Shown: one piece after another, positions 7,183-13,828 of the stretch | Layout: the number at the start of each line of letters is the position of its first letter | Numbering within the stretch: the stretch's first letter is position 1 | DNA from: JBASRP01 sp044866075 | GTDB lineage: Bacteria; Actinomycetota; AC-67 | Length of the DNA stretch: 25,863 nucleotides | Direction of reading: 5' to 3' | Assembly: GCA_044866075.1 (NCBI GenBank) | Contig: JBIOTQ010000114.1 | Location: forward strand, 1-25,863 | The notes under the pieces: model-generated | Databases searched by the model: none | The model's input: only the letters and a program-made list of their open reading frames with translations | What the model was told of the DNA's origin: nothing | Translations under genes and position numbers: made by a program

Positions 7183-7634
7183 CGGGATTCCGCGGTTTCC
7201 TGAACGGGGTTCGGCCGCCCGGCCCACTCGGGCCCGAGGAGCGCCTTCACGATCGCGTCCTCGGTGGGGACGCCCGACGCGCGCCACACGATGCGCAGGT
7301 CGGGGTCGGTCACGAAGATCGTCGGAACGCGACGCACGTTGTACCGGTCGGCGAGGTCGAGACGATCGCCGGCGTCGAGCCGGACGACGCGGAGGTCGCA
7401 TACCTCGGCCGCGATCTTGTCGAGGCGCTGCTCGACGGTCACGCACGGCGCGCATCCCTCGCCGTAGAACTCGACGATGGTCGCGCACGGCGCTTCGCGC
7501 GCTGCGATGCCGAGGTCGCGCCGGTCGAAGAGACCGTGGGCCTCGACCATGCGGCCTTCGCGCCGGCGCCACCAGATCGCGAACGCGGCGCAGACTGCGA
7601 GGACGCCGATGACGACGAGGAGACGAACGATCAC
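7179..7634 (-). CDS. membrane-anchored thioredoxin-domain protein
   Basis: Protein of 151 residues. An N-terminal hydrophobic segment (LLVVIGVLAVCAAFAIWW, about 5-22) is followed by RRR, so it is probably anchored with its domain in the cytoplasm, although the orientation is not certain. The thioredoxin domain follows: VEFYGEGCAPC with the redox pair Cys61-Ala-Pro-Cys64, and the cis-proline loop RVPTIFV at Pro104. Extra cysteines lie at 15, 50 and 79. GTG at 7634 overlaps the stop of the DUF4395 gene (GTGA), so the two are coupled. The pairing DUF4395 plus thioredoxin recurs in Actinomycetota as far as I recall. A role in reducing the partner's CVGC motif is an inference. Confidence 0.9.
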   Translation of the reverse strand: MIVRLLVVIGVLAVCAAFAIWWRRREGRMVEAHGLFDRRDLGIAAREAPCATIVEFYGEGCAPCVTVEQRLDKIAAEVCDLRVVRLDAGDRLDLADRYNVRRVPTIFVTDPDLRIVWRASGVPTEDAIVKALLGPEWAGRPNPVQETAESR

Positions 7635-8077
7635 GTCGTGGCGCTCCTCGCGGAGAAGCGCTTCCCGTAGATGTAGACCTCACACCCCACGCACAGACCG
7701 GTCGCCCCGAGGAGCGTCTGCAGGGCGGCGACGATCATCGTGAAGGTCCATCCGAGGGCGGCGTTCTCGAGGCCGTAGAAACCGAAGGTCGCTACGAGGA
7801 GGAACGCGAACCCCATCAGCTGCGCGAAGCGCGGCGGAGCTTCCTCCTCCGGAAGCACGGGGATCTGCAGCGACAGAGAGCGCTTCACCAACCGGTACGT
7901 CGCGCCCAACGGCGAGTAGCGCAGCCCGAACGCCGTCCCGATCCCCAACACGACACACAGCGCCGGCGCCACCCAATGCCAGTCGAAGATCAGCCCGATG
8001 TACAAGACGACGGCCGAGATCGCCGCGCCCCATCGGTGACCGTTCCGATCGATCATCCTCGTCGCCATCGTGATCAC
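7631..8077 (-). CDS. DUF4395 membrane protein with a CxxC motif
   Basis: Integral membrane protein of 148 residues matching the DUF4395 pattern: opening ID-R-N-G-H-R-W-G-A-A (9-19), GLRYSPLGATYRL (51-63), PPRFAQLMGFAF (81-92) and the terminal CVGCEVYIYGKRF (129-141). About four transmembrane helices are apparent (17-33, 37-50, 86-103, 107-125). Cys129 and Cys132 form a CVGC pair near the membrane face. The function of the family is not established, but its habitual neighbourhood with thioredoxin-like genes suggests thiol transfer across or at the membrane (inference). The GTG start at 8077 lies in a GTGA overlap with the regulator upstream. An ATG at 8068 is an alternative. Confidence 0.85.
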   Translation of the reverse strand: MITMATRMIDRNGHRWGAAISAVVLYIGLIFDWHWVAPALCVVLGIGTAFGLRYSPLGATYRLVKRSLSLQIPVLPEEEAPPRFAQLMGFAFLLVATFGFYGLENAALGWTFTMIVAALQTLLGATGLCVGCEVYIYGKRFSARSATT

Positions 8078-8760
8078 GTCCCCATCTTGAGCCTAACGAC
8101 CTCGCGGCATACGTCGTCGCCCCACGCGACGCTCGTCACCTGTTCGACGTACGCCTCGGATCCGAGCGCCTGCATGATCCCTTCCTTCAAAGCCTTGTCG
8201 AGCGAGCACGCCAACTCGGGGTGCGCTTGTGCTATTCCCCGGAACGGGCAGTCGTGATCCTCGAGCTCGACCCAGCCGTCGCCGCGCCCCGCGATGCGCG
8301 TCGCGCCGGACACCTCCGACAGCGCGCGGACGAGCGCGAACGCTTGCTCGTCGAAGGTCGGTGTCTCGGAAGTGGGCCGGTAGCGGCGGCCGAGGCGCTC
8401 GCCGGTGTCGAACGCGACCTGTCGCGCGGGACCGGACTCGTAGCCCGTGTGCTCGATCAACGTCGCTAGCATGTCCGCGACGAGCGTGGTGCCACGTTCG
8501 ACGTGCGCCGGCGTGATCTCGTACAGCTTCGCCGGCCGTCCGCCGGCGGGCAGGCGCCGCCAGCGCACGGTCGCGAGACCGGCGTCGACGAGCACGTCGA
8601 GATGCCCGCGCGCCACGTTCGGATGCAGTCCGGCGCGCGCCGCGACCTCTTTGGCGGTGAGCGGTCCCTCAACCTTGATCAGCTCGAGGATGTGGGCGCG
8701 GGTCGGCGCCGCCAGCGCCTTCGCGACCTTCGGATCCCGCTCCCGGGTGACTTCCATCAT
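8074..8760 (-). CDS. SufR-like winged-helix transcriptional regulator with C-terminal cysteines
   Basis: Regulator of 228 residues of the predicted ArsR/SufR-like type. The winged helix-turn-helix occupies about residues 10-85: PTRAHILELIKVEGPLTAKEVA, recognition helix HPNVARGHLDVLVDAGL, and wing RWRRLPAGGRPAKLYEIT. The C-terminal domain carries Cys171 (DHDCPF), Cys185 (PELACSL) and Cys218 (DDVCRE). This is close to the cysteine layout of SufR, which binds an Fe-S cluster; only three are present here, so a fourth ligand would have to come from His or Glu (for example the HPE of residues 180-182). It is first in an operon with DUF4395 and thioredoxin and probably represses that operon through the palindrome at its own promoter. 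A thiol, metal or Fe-S signal is likely (inference). Confidence 0.87.
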   Translation of the reverse strand: MMEVTRERDPKVAKALAAPTRAHILELIKVEGPLTAKEVAARAGLHPNVARGHLDVLVDAGLATVRWRRLPAGGRPAKLYEITPAHVERGTTLVADMLATLIEHTGYESGPARQVAFDTGERLGRRYRPTSETPTFDEQAFALVRALSEVSGATRIAGRGDGWVELEDHDCPFRGIAQAHPELACSLDKALKEGIMQALGSEAYVEQVTSVAWGDDVCREVVRLKMGT

Positions 8761-8795
8761 CGCGTCATCCCCTGCTCACTCGGGGTTTTCACTAT

Positions 8796-8829
8796 TATCA
8801 TGATACAAACTCGGGCCCGCTTGGGTCAA
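8796..8829 (-). promoter_or_regulatory. promoter and overlapping palindrome of the regulator-DUF4395-thioredoxin operon
   Basis: On the minus strand TTGACC (8829-8824) and TATCAT (8805-8800) are separated by 18 bases. The perfect ten-base palindrome TATCATGATA (8796-8805) covers the -10 box in an otherwise GC-rich area. A protein on the palindrome would block RNA polymerase, which fits autoregulation by the SufR-like protein. The -35 box lies only seven bases from the stop codon of the preceding operon's last gene. Confidence 0.6.
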
Positions 8830-8835
8830 TCGCGC

Positions 8836-9549
8836 CTATTTGAGCTGAAGCGTGTATCCCTTGAGGTCGGCCTCCAGCGTCAGCTCGCCTCCAGTGACGA
8901 TCACCTCGCTCGGAACGATGCGCCCGGGCAGCTTCGGGATGTCGACCGAGAAAGTGGTCTCGCGGCGCGCCCGCGCCGCCAGCGAGGCGGGGGCCGTCTG
9001 CCCATCGACCCGAACCGTGGTCGGCTTGAACGACAGCGTTCGTCCGTTGAGCGACAGCGGCCCGATCGCCTCGAAACGACGCGGGCGCCCGCCGACCGTG
9101 CGATCGGCGCGCACGAAGACGCGGCCGTCAGGGCGCAGCGTCACGTGAACCCCGACGTCCTCATCCGCCAGGAAGGAATTGATCGCGTCTTCGGTGACGC
9201 GCGCGGCGCCGGTGCCGTTTTCGACGTGGAGATCGAAGCGATCCGAGCGGATCAGAACGTCGAGGTCGGCCCGGATGCCGTGCATCTCGATCGTGAGAGT
9301 CGCCACGTCGAGGCCTTCGAAGGTGGCGTCCCGGACCTCCACCCTGATCCCGGGGATCCGGCCCTGGAAGACGCGAAGCAGGAACGGGAACGAGTCGATC
9401 TCCACGGTCGGCCGCCTCTCGAGACCGAACGTGCGCGCGATCCCCGTCGACATCTGTGACTCGACCACGTTCTCGAGGAGGACGCTCGCGCCGAGGAAGA
9501 TCGCGACCAGAACGACCGCCAGGAGGACCAGCCGGCGGATCATGAACAT
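8836..9549 (-). CDS. DUF2993 (LmeA-like) phospholipid-binding protein
   Basis: Protein of 237 residues. An N-terminal signal or anchor (IRRLVLLAVVLVAIFLGASVLL, 4-25) is followed by the DUF2993 pattern: ENVVESQMSTGIARTF, IDSFPFLLRVFQGRIPGIRVEVRDATFEGL (51-80), a long run of amphipathic beta strands, and the closing LTLEADLKGYTLQLK. DUF2993 proteins such as mycobacterial LmeA are periplasmic phospholipid-binding proteins involved in envelope lipid or lipomannan maturation (family knowledge). The start ATG overlaps the cdsA stop by one base (TGATG), so it is translationally coupled to phospholipid synthesis. It is the last gene of the MmpL-CdsA operon, suggesting a joint envelope-lipid role. Confidence 0.87.
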   Translation of the reverse strand: MFMIRRLVLLAVVLVAIFLGASVLLENVVESQMSTGIARTFGLERRPTVEIDSFPFLLRVFQGRIPGIRVEVRDATFEGLDVATLTIEMHGIRADLDVLIRSDRFDLHVENGTGAARVTEDAINSFLADEDVGVHVTLRPDGRVFVRADRTVGGRPRRFEAIGPLSLNGRTLSFKPTTVRVDGQTAPASLAARARRETTFSVDIPKLPGRIVPSEVIVTGGELTLEADLKGYTLQLK

Positions 9550-10370
9550 CAGCTGGTCAGCGCCCGGAACGCGTAGAAGAACAGGGGCGCCGTGAAGATC
9601 AGACTGTCGAGCCGATCGAGCGCGCCCCCGTGCGCGGGGATCACCCTCCCGGCGTCTTTCACGCCGAAATCCCGCTTCAGCATCGACTCGAACAGGTCGC
9701 CGAGGGGCGCCGCGATCGCGACCAGCGCCGCCAGGACCAGCCCGCGGCGCAGCGTCATCGGCGGATCGAGCCCGACCCCCGCCAGGATCCCCACGACGAA
9801 CGTCAGGACGGCGCCGCCGAGCCAGCCCTCCCAGCTCTTCTCGGGGCTGATCGTCGGCGCCAGCGCGTGCCGCCCGCCGCGCCGGCCGACGGCCCACGCG
9901 CCGGCATCGTTCAGAACGACCATGAGCCCGAACACGAGCACGATCCGGAATCCGTCGTGCATGCCGCGCATCGCGATGATGAACGCGCCCATCGCCCCGA
10001 TGTAGACCACGACGAACAGCGTGCTCGCGACCGAGGCGACCGCGCCCTCCCGGTTCGACCGGACCAGAACCGCGGCGGCCGACAGGATGAGCGCACCGCC
10101 GACGACGGCCGGCAGCTCTTCCGGCGCGCGAACGTCGCGCAGATAGGCGACGACGTACGCGCAGGCCACGGCAAGCAACGCGACGAGCGCGGTCGGCTGC
10201 GTGCCACGCGCACGCGCCAGTCGCAGAAGCTCCCCCGCCGCGACGAGCGCCAGGGCGAGCACGAGCGCGAAGAGGGTCAGCTCGCTCCAGAAGACGCAGG
10301 CGAGGGCGACGCCGCCGAGGATCACACCGGCGACGAGCTTGCGATCGGGCTGGCGCTGGGCCGCGTCCAC
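9549..10370 (-). CDS. cdsA: phosphatidate cytidylyltransferase (CDP-diglyceride synthase)
   Basis: Makes CDP-diacylglycerol from phosphatidic acid and CTP, the branch point for membrane phospholipids. The protein has 273 residues and about eight hydrophobic helices. The C-terminal family signature is complete: S229-M-L-K-R (232-233), VKDAG (237-241), PAHGG (245-249), DR (252-253) and Asp255. The upstream ISPEKSWEG (174-182) and NDAGAWAVGR (154-163) motifs are also present. GTG at 10370 gives a short charged N terminus before the first helix. It follows the second half-MmpL gene by 43 bases and is coupled to the DUF2993 gene. In many bacteria cdsA sits beside uppS, frr or dxr; here it is instead the fourth gene of an exporter operon, which is unusual. 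Confidence 0.95.
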   Translation of the reverse strand: MDAAQRQPDRKLVAGVILGGVALACVFWSELTLFALVLALALVAAGELLRLARARGTQPTALVALLAVACAYVVAYLRDVRAPEELPAVVGGALILSAAAVLVRSNREGAVASVASTLFVVVYIGAMGAFIIAMRGMHDGFRIVLVFGLMVVLNDAGAWAVGRRGGRHALAPTISPEKSWEGWLGGAVLTFVVGILAGVGLDPPMTLRRGLVLAALVAIAAPLGDLFESMLKRDFGVKDAGRVIPAHGGALDRLDSLIFTAPLFFYAFRALTS

Positions 10371-10413
10371 GGCGCGCCAGTCTACCGGTGCGAGCTCGCG
10401 CGTCCCGGCCGGA

Positions 10414-12294
10414 TCAGGCCGCGTGCGCGCGTCGCGACGGCCACCAGTTGTGCCGTCCGAGGAGCACCGCGATCGAGGGCACGAGGAGGCTCCGCACCAC
10501 GAACGTGTCGAGGAGGATCCCCATCGTCACGGCGAACCCGAACTGCTGCAGGCTCCGCAACGGGGCGAACAGCAGAGCGCCGAACGTGCCGGCGAGGATC
10601 AAACCCGCCGACGTGATCACGTGTCCGGTGAGCGCGAGCCCGCGCGCCGTCGCGTCGGCGGTGGTATGCACGCGGGCCTCCTCGCGGATGCGCGACATGA
10701 GGAAGATGTTGTAGTCGGCACCCAGCGCCACGAGCATCACGAACAGGAACGGCGGCAACCACCACGCGACGCCCGGTTGCCCGCCGGCGATCTGGAAGAC
10801 GAACGTCGTGAGGCCGAGCGTCGCCAGGAGCGACAGAAGAACCGTGAAGATCAGATACGTCGGCGCGACGATGCTCCGCAGCAGCAACGCCAGCACGACG
10901 AAGATGCCGATCAGCACGGCGATGATGATCGTGCGGAAATCGTGCGACGACAGCGTGCGGATGTCGTCGAAGAACGCAGCCGATCCGGTGGCGAGGACGT
11001 CGGCGTCCTCGAGCGGCGTCTTGCTGAGCGCGAAGCGGCCCTGCGCACGCATCAGCGTGACGGCGTCGAGGGACCCGGCCGCGTAGGGCTCACGGGTCAG
11101 GGTCACGAACAGGCGCGTGACCTTCTCGTCCGGCGAGATGAAGAAGCCGAGCTGTTTGCGCAAGCCGGGGATCGATTCAACGAGCTGCGGCGTCAGGCCG
11201 AGGTTCCCCGCGCTCACCAGATCACCGATGCCGGCCGAGCGAATGCGCGCGGCTCCTTCGGCGAGGCCGGTCCTCAGAAGCCGAAGACCCGGAAGGATCT
11301 GGTCGAGGCCGTCGATCATCTTGCGCGTCCCGGCGATGGTCGCGTCGACGCCCTGCGCGCCGTCCAGGAGGCCGGGCCCGAGCTTCGCGAGCCCTGCGTC
11401 GAGCTGTGCCAGCCCCCCGTCGAGCTGCCCGAGGCCGTCGATCGCTCGGTGGAGCCCGTTCGAGATCGTGCGGAGCAGCCCCGACAGCCCCCCGGCGTCG
11501 GCGTACTCCTTCGCGTTCGGGTCGGGCGCGTAGAAGCCGTTGAAGAGCCGGCCGGTGAGACGGCCGTAGGCCTCGATGACGTGCGGGTCGATCTTGCTCG
11601 TCGGCAGCGCGGACCGCAGCGCGTCCGCGGCCCCCTGCGCTTGATCCGCGAGGTCGTTGTCCGCGCCCGGCTTCGACAGCCCGTCGGCGGCCCGCGTCAA
11701 TCCGGCGCGCGCCTCTGCGATCCCCTCGCGCATCCGCCGGGTGCCGTCGCGCATCCGCGCGATCCCTGTGGCGCCCTCCCGCAGCCCCGTCGAGAGCTGC
11801 GGAACCTCGTCGCGGATGCGCACGAGCCCGCCCCGGATCTGGCCGAGGCCACCGATCACCTTGCCGACGCCGTTCGCGCCCTCCTGCAAACGGTCGGGGA
11901 ACGCGGCGAGCTCGCCGACGCCGGCGCGCTGCAGATCCTCGGGCGAGAACACGCCCCCGGTCGGCTGGGTCAAGGATCGCACCGTCGCGACGCCCGGCAC
12001 CTTCTGCAGCGCGACGGTGACGTCGTTGATGGCGCGGAAGGCCTGCGGCGTCCAGAGCTTCTGGTCGGAGCGGATGACGACGAACACCGGGCTCACCTGA
12101 CCCCGCTCGAAATGCCCGGCGAGCGTCGAGTACCCGGCCACAGAGTCGGCCTTCGGCGGCAGCTCCGACAGAACGTTGTATGTGACGCGCGTCCGCATCG
12201 TCGCCAGCGCGGGCGCCACGAGGATGAGCAGCGCGACGCCGAGCACCCGTCCGGGGTGCGCCCTTATCAGCCGCGCGAGCCGCGTCCAGCTCAT
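10414..12294 (-). CDS. MmpL/RND-family transporter, C-terminal half with a helical insert
   Basis: Protein of 626 residues corresponding to the second half of an MmpL-type exporter. TM at 17-32 (GRVLGVALLILVAPAL), then a porter domain (residues 33-130 and 380-450), then five further helices from about 455 to 612 with the hallmark GADYNIFLMSRIREE (525-539). Asp527-Tyr528 match one of the two Asp-Tyr pairs of the MmpL3 proton relay. Between residues about 135 and 355 lies a long Gly- and Leu-periodic region (GLGQIRGGLVRI, GLAQLDAGLAKLGPGLLDGA), probably a helical hairpin projecting outward. The start ATG shares ATGA with the stop of the N-terminal-half gene, so both chains are made together. 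Substrate unknown; a lipid is plausible from the adjoining cdsA. Confidence 0.92.
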   Translation of the reverse strand: MSWTRLARLIRAHPGRVLGVALLILVAPALATMRTRVTYNVLSELPPKADSVAGYSTLAGHFERGQVSPVFVVIRSDQKLWTPQAFRAINDVTVALQKVPGVATVRSLTQPTGGVFSPEDLQRAGVGELAAFPDRLQEGANGVGKVIGGLGQIRGGLVRIRDEVPQLSTGLREGATGIARMRDGTRRMREGIAEARAGLTRAADGLSKPGADNDLADQAQGAADALRSALPTSKIDPHVIEAYGRLTGRLFNGFYAPDPNAKEYADAGGLSGLLRTISNGLHRAIDGLGQLDGGLAQLDAGLAKLGPGLLDGAQGVDATIAGTRKMIDGLDQILPGLRLLRTGLAEGAARIRSAGIGDLVSAGNLGLTPQLVESIPGLRKQLGFFISPDEKVTRLFVTLTREPYAAGSLDAVTLMRAQGRFALSKTPLEDADVLATGSAAFFDDIRTLSSHDFRTIIIAVLIGIFVVLALLLRSIVAPTYLIFTVLLSLLATLGLTTFVFQIAGGQPGVAWWLPPFLFVMLVALGADYNIFLMSRIREEARVHTTADATARGLALTGHVITSAGLILAGTFGALLFAPLRSLQQFGFAVTMGILLDTFVVRSLLVPSIAVLLGRHNWWPSRRAHAA

Positions 12295-13460
12295 CGGGTC
12301 GCCTTCCGGCCGGCCGCACGGTCGCCGTCCGTCGCAGGCATCTCGATACCCAGCGCCTCGGAGGCTCGCAGCTCGGGAAGCCCGCCGGCGGCCGCGAGGT
12401 GCTCCGGATGGGCCGGCCAGAACAGGTTGCGGCCGAACGCGCGCATCAGCGCCGGCGTGAGCGTGAGCCCGGCGACGAGCGTGACCAGGATCGCGACGGC
12501 CATCGCCGGCCCGACGGTTCGGAACATGCCGAACTTCGCGACGCCCTGCGCCGTGAAACCGACGATCACGGTTCCGGCGCTGGACGCGATCACCGCCCCG
12601 ACGACGGCGATCGTGGCCGTGAGCGTGCGCCGGTACTCGTGGCTCTGCCCGACCTCCTCGCGGAAGCGGGAGATGATGAACAGGCAGTAGTCCGTCCCTG
12701 CGCCGAAGATGATGACGATCATGAACGTCTCGACGAGGGACGAGACCTTCATGCCCGCCTGCGCCAGCAGCGCGATGATGCCCTGCGCGACGAGGAAGGA
12801 GATCCCGATCGTCAACAGCGGCACGCCGAGCGTCACCGGCGACTTGTAGACCCAAAGAAGGATCATCACGACGAGTGCGAGCGTGATGATCGTCGTGCGG
12901 TCGATCGAGTCCTGGATCGTGTTCGACTGATCCGCCGCGACGCCGGCGTTCCCCGTCACGTGCACGGTCAGATCGCGTGGCTTGGTTTCGCGGATGTGAT
13001 CGCGGATGTCGACGACCGCGTCGTTCGTCGGAGGTTCGAACGGCGGCGTGTTGAACTGAACGATGAGGATCGTTGTCGTCCCGTCCTTCGCGTTGAGGAC
13101 GTCGCGCAATTCGGGTCGCGTGCGGACCGACTGCGTGCCACGGACGGGCTTCGGCGCGACGCTCGACCGGAGCCACGTCTCGAGGGAGTCCACGTACGCG
13201 AGATCGGAGGAGCGGAGGAACCCGGGGTGCGAAACGACGATCGCGGCCGAGTTGCCGAACTCGTCCTCGGGCCAGTTCGCTGAAAGGACGTCGACGGCAC
13301 GGATGCTCTCGGCGTCGGCGGTCAGGAACGCGGTCTCGTCGTAGGTGGCGACGTCACGGAGCTGCGGCGCGATCGAGTTGACGATGCCCGCGACGACGAC
13401 CCACGCGCCGATCACCCACACAAAGCGGCGGGTGGCGAGGTCGCCGAGCTTCTCGAACAC
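12291..13460 (-). CDS. MmpL/RND-family transporter, N-terminal half
   Basis: Protein of 389 residues corresponding to the first half of an MmpL exporter: TM at 14-30, a porter domain of about 150 residues (YDETAFLTADAESIRA, NSAAIVVSHPG, VHVTGNAGVAADQ), then five helices from 188 to 340 with GAGTDYCLFIISRFREE (253-269). Asp257-Tyr258 match the other Asp-Tyr pair of the proton relay. GTG at 13460 is supported by GGGGGAGG about six bases upstream. The soluble tail after residue 345 is short and charged. Typical MmpL proteins hold both halves in one chain of about 700-1,000 residues; here the halves are separate genes with an ATGA overlap. A simple frameshift of one gene is unlikely because the second half begins with its own cytoplasmic N terminus before its first helix. 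Confidence 0.92.
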   Translation of the reverse strand: MFEKLGDLATRRFVWVIGAWVVVAGIVNSIAPQLRDVATYDETAFLTADAESIRAVDVLSANWPEDEFGNSAAIVVSHPGFLRSSDLAYVDSLETWLRSSVAPKPVRGTQSVRTRPELRDVLNAKDGTTTILIVQFNTPPFEPPTNDAVVDIRDHIRETKPRDLTVHVTGNAGVAADQSNTIQDSIDRTTIITLALVVMILLWVYKSPVTLGVPLLTIGISFLVAQGIIALLAQAGMKVSSLVETFMIVIIFGAGTDYCLFIISRFREEVGQSHEYRRTLTATIAVVGAVIASSAGTVIVGFTAQGVAKFGMFRTVGPAMAVAILVTLVAGLTLTPALMRAFGRNLFWPAHPEHLAAAGGLPELRASEALGIEMPATDGDRAAGRKATR

Positions 13461-13529
13461 CGGGCCTCCCCCTCGACGAGCCGTCGCTTGGGCGCGCGAG
13501 AGACGCGACGCCCGGACGGCGTCCGGAAT

Positions 13530-13724
13530 CTAGGCTGCTGGCTTTTCGAGGGGCAAACCGGACTTCCGGCGGGCACGGGGAGAGGCCGGGCGCGTGGCCG
13601 CGGACCGGTGATCCGCGACCCCCTCCTCCTTCTCCCAGGTCCGGACCAGGCGGTCAAGGTTGGCTTCCCAGGCCAATCGCCTGCTCAGCCAGCGCCGGGC
13701 CTCCATCTTGTCCTTGTCTTCCAT
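13530..13724 (-). CDS. 64-residue basic peptide leading the MmpL operon
   Basis: Small soluble frame starting MEDKDKMEARRWLSRRLAW and ending KSGLPLEKPAA. The first 35 residues look helical and amphipathic (EARRWLSRRLAWEANLDRLVRTWEKEE); the rest is Arg, Ser and Pro rich and probably disordered. No family recognised. The evidence for translation is the ribosome site (GGGAGGA, with GGAGG five bases before the ATG) and its place just after the divergent promoter region, with the half-MmpL gene starting 69 bases after its stop. A hairpin (GACGCC/GGCGTC, 13507-13523) lies right behind the stop codon without a U-run and may adjust expression of the exporter. It could be an accessory subunit of the exporter or a regulatory leader frame. 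Confidence 0.6.
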   Translation of the reverse strand: MEDKDKMEARRWLSRRLAWEANLDRLVRTWEKEEGVADHRSAATRPASPRARRKSGLPLEKPAA

Positions 13725-13750
13725 GGGTTCCTCCCGATGCGAGCTCGTAC

Positions 13751-13779
13751 TTGAAATACGTTACGGTATCTAATATACG
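13751..13779 (+). promoter_or_regulatory. promoter of the TetR gene
   Basis: TTGAAA (13751-13756) and TATACG (13774-13779) with a 17-base spacer. Transcription would begin near 13786. That leaves only about seven bases before the first ATG (13793) but about 43 before the ATG at 13829. Both operator boxes overlap this promoter. Confidence 0.55.
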
Positions 13780-13788
13780 TAGCCGTAT
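13756..13788. promoter_or_regulatory. twin TetR-type operators between divergent promoters
   Basis: Two boxes, ATACGTTACGGTAT (13756-13769) and ATACGTAGCCGTAT (13775-13788), lie 19 bases apart. The second has perfect ATACG/CGTAT arms around four bases; the first has four-base ATAC/GTAT arms. As direct repeats including TCTA they match at 14 of 17 bases. They cover elements of both divergent promoters, as expected for TetR autoregulation and control of the exporter operon. Confidence 0.65.
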
Positions 13789-13799
13789 CTAGATGTCAA
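13772..13799 (-). promoter_or_regulatory. promoter of the small-peptide/MmpL operon
   Basis: On the minus strand a consensus TTGACA (13799-13794) is followed after 16 bases by TATATT (13777-13772). It is the best -35 match in the window. It would drive the 64-residue peptide, both MmpL halves and probably cdsA and the DUF2993 gene. The second operator box (13775-13788) lies between the two elements. Confidence 0.6.
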
Positions 13800-13828
13800 G
13801 CCGGGATTTCGTCATGATGAGGGCCGGG

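Noticed and set aside
10201..12690. An open frame of 829 codons on the plus strand, antisense to the MmpL genes
   Set aside because: It is rich in Arg, Glu and Pro with no domain, and mirrors the codon bias of the well-supported minus-strand exporter genes. Long antisense frames are expected at this G+C content.
12295..13176. A possible N-terminal extension of the second MmpL half into the first half gene
   Set aside because: The extension reads the first MmpL gene in the wrong frame and is Arg-rich. The ATG at 12294 gives a proper cytoplasmic start before the first helix.
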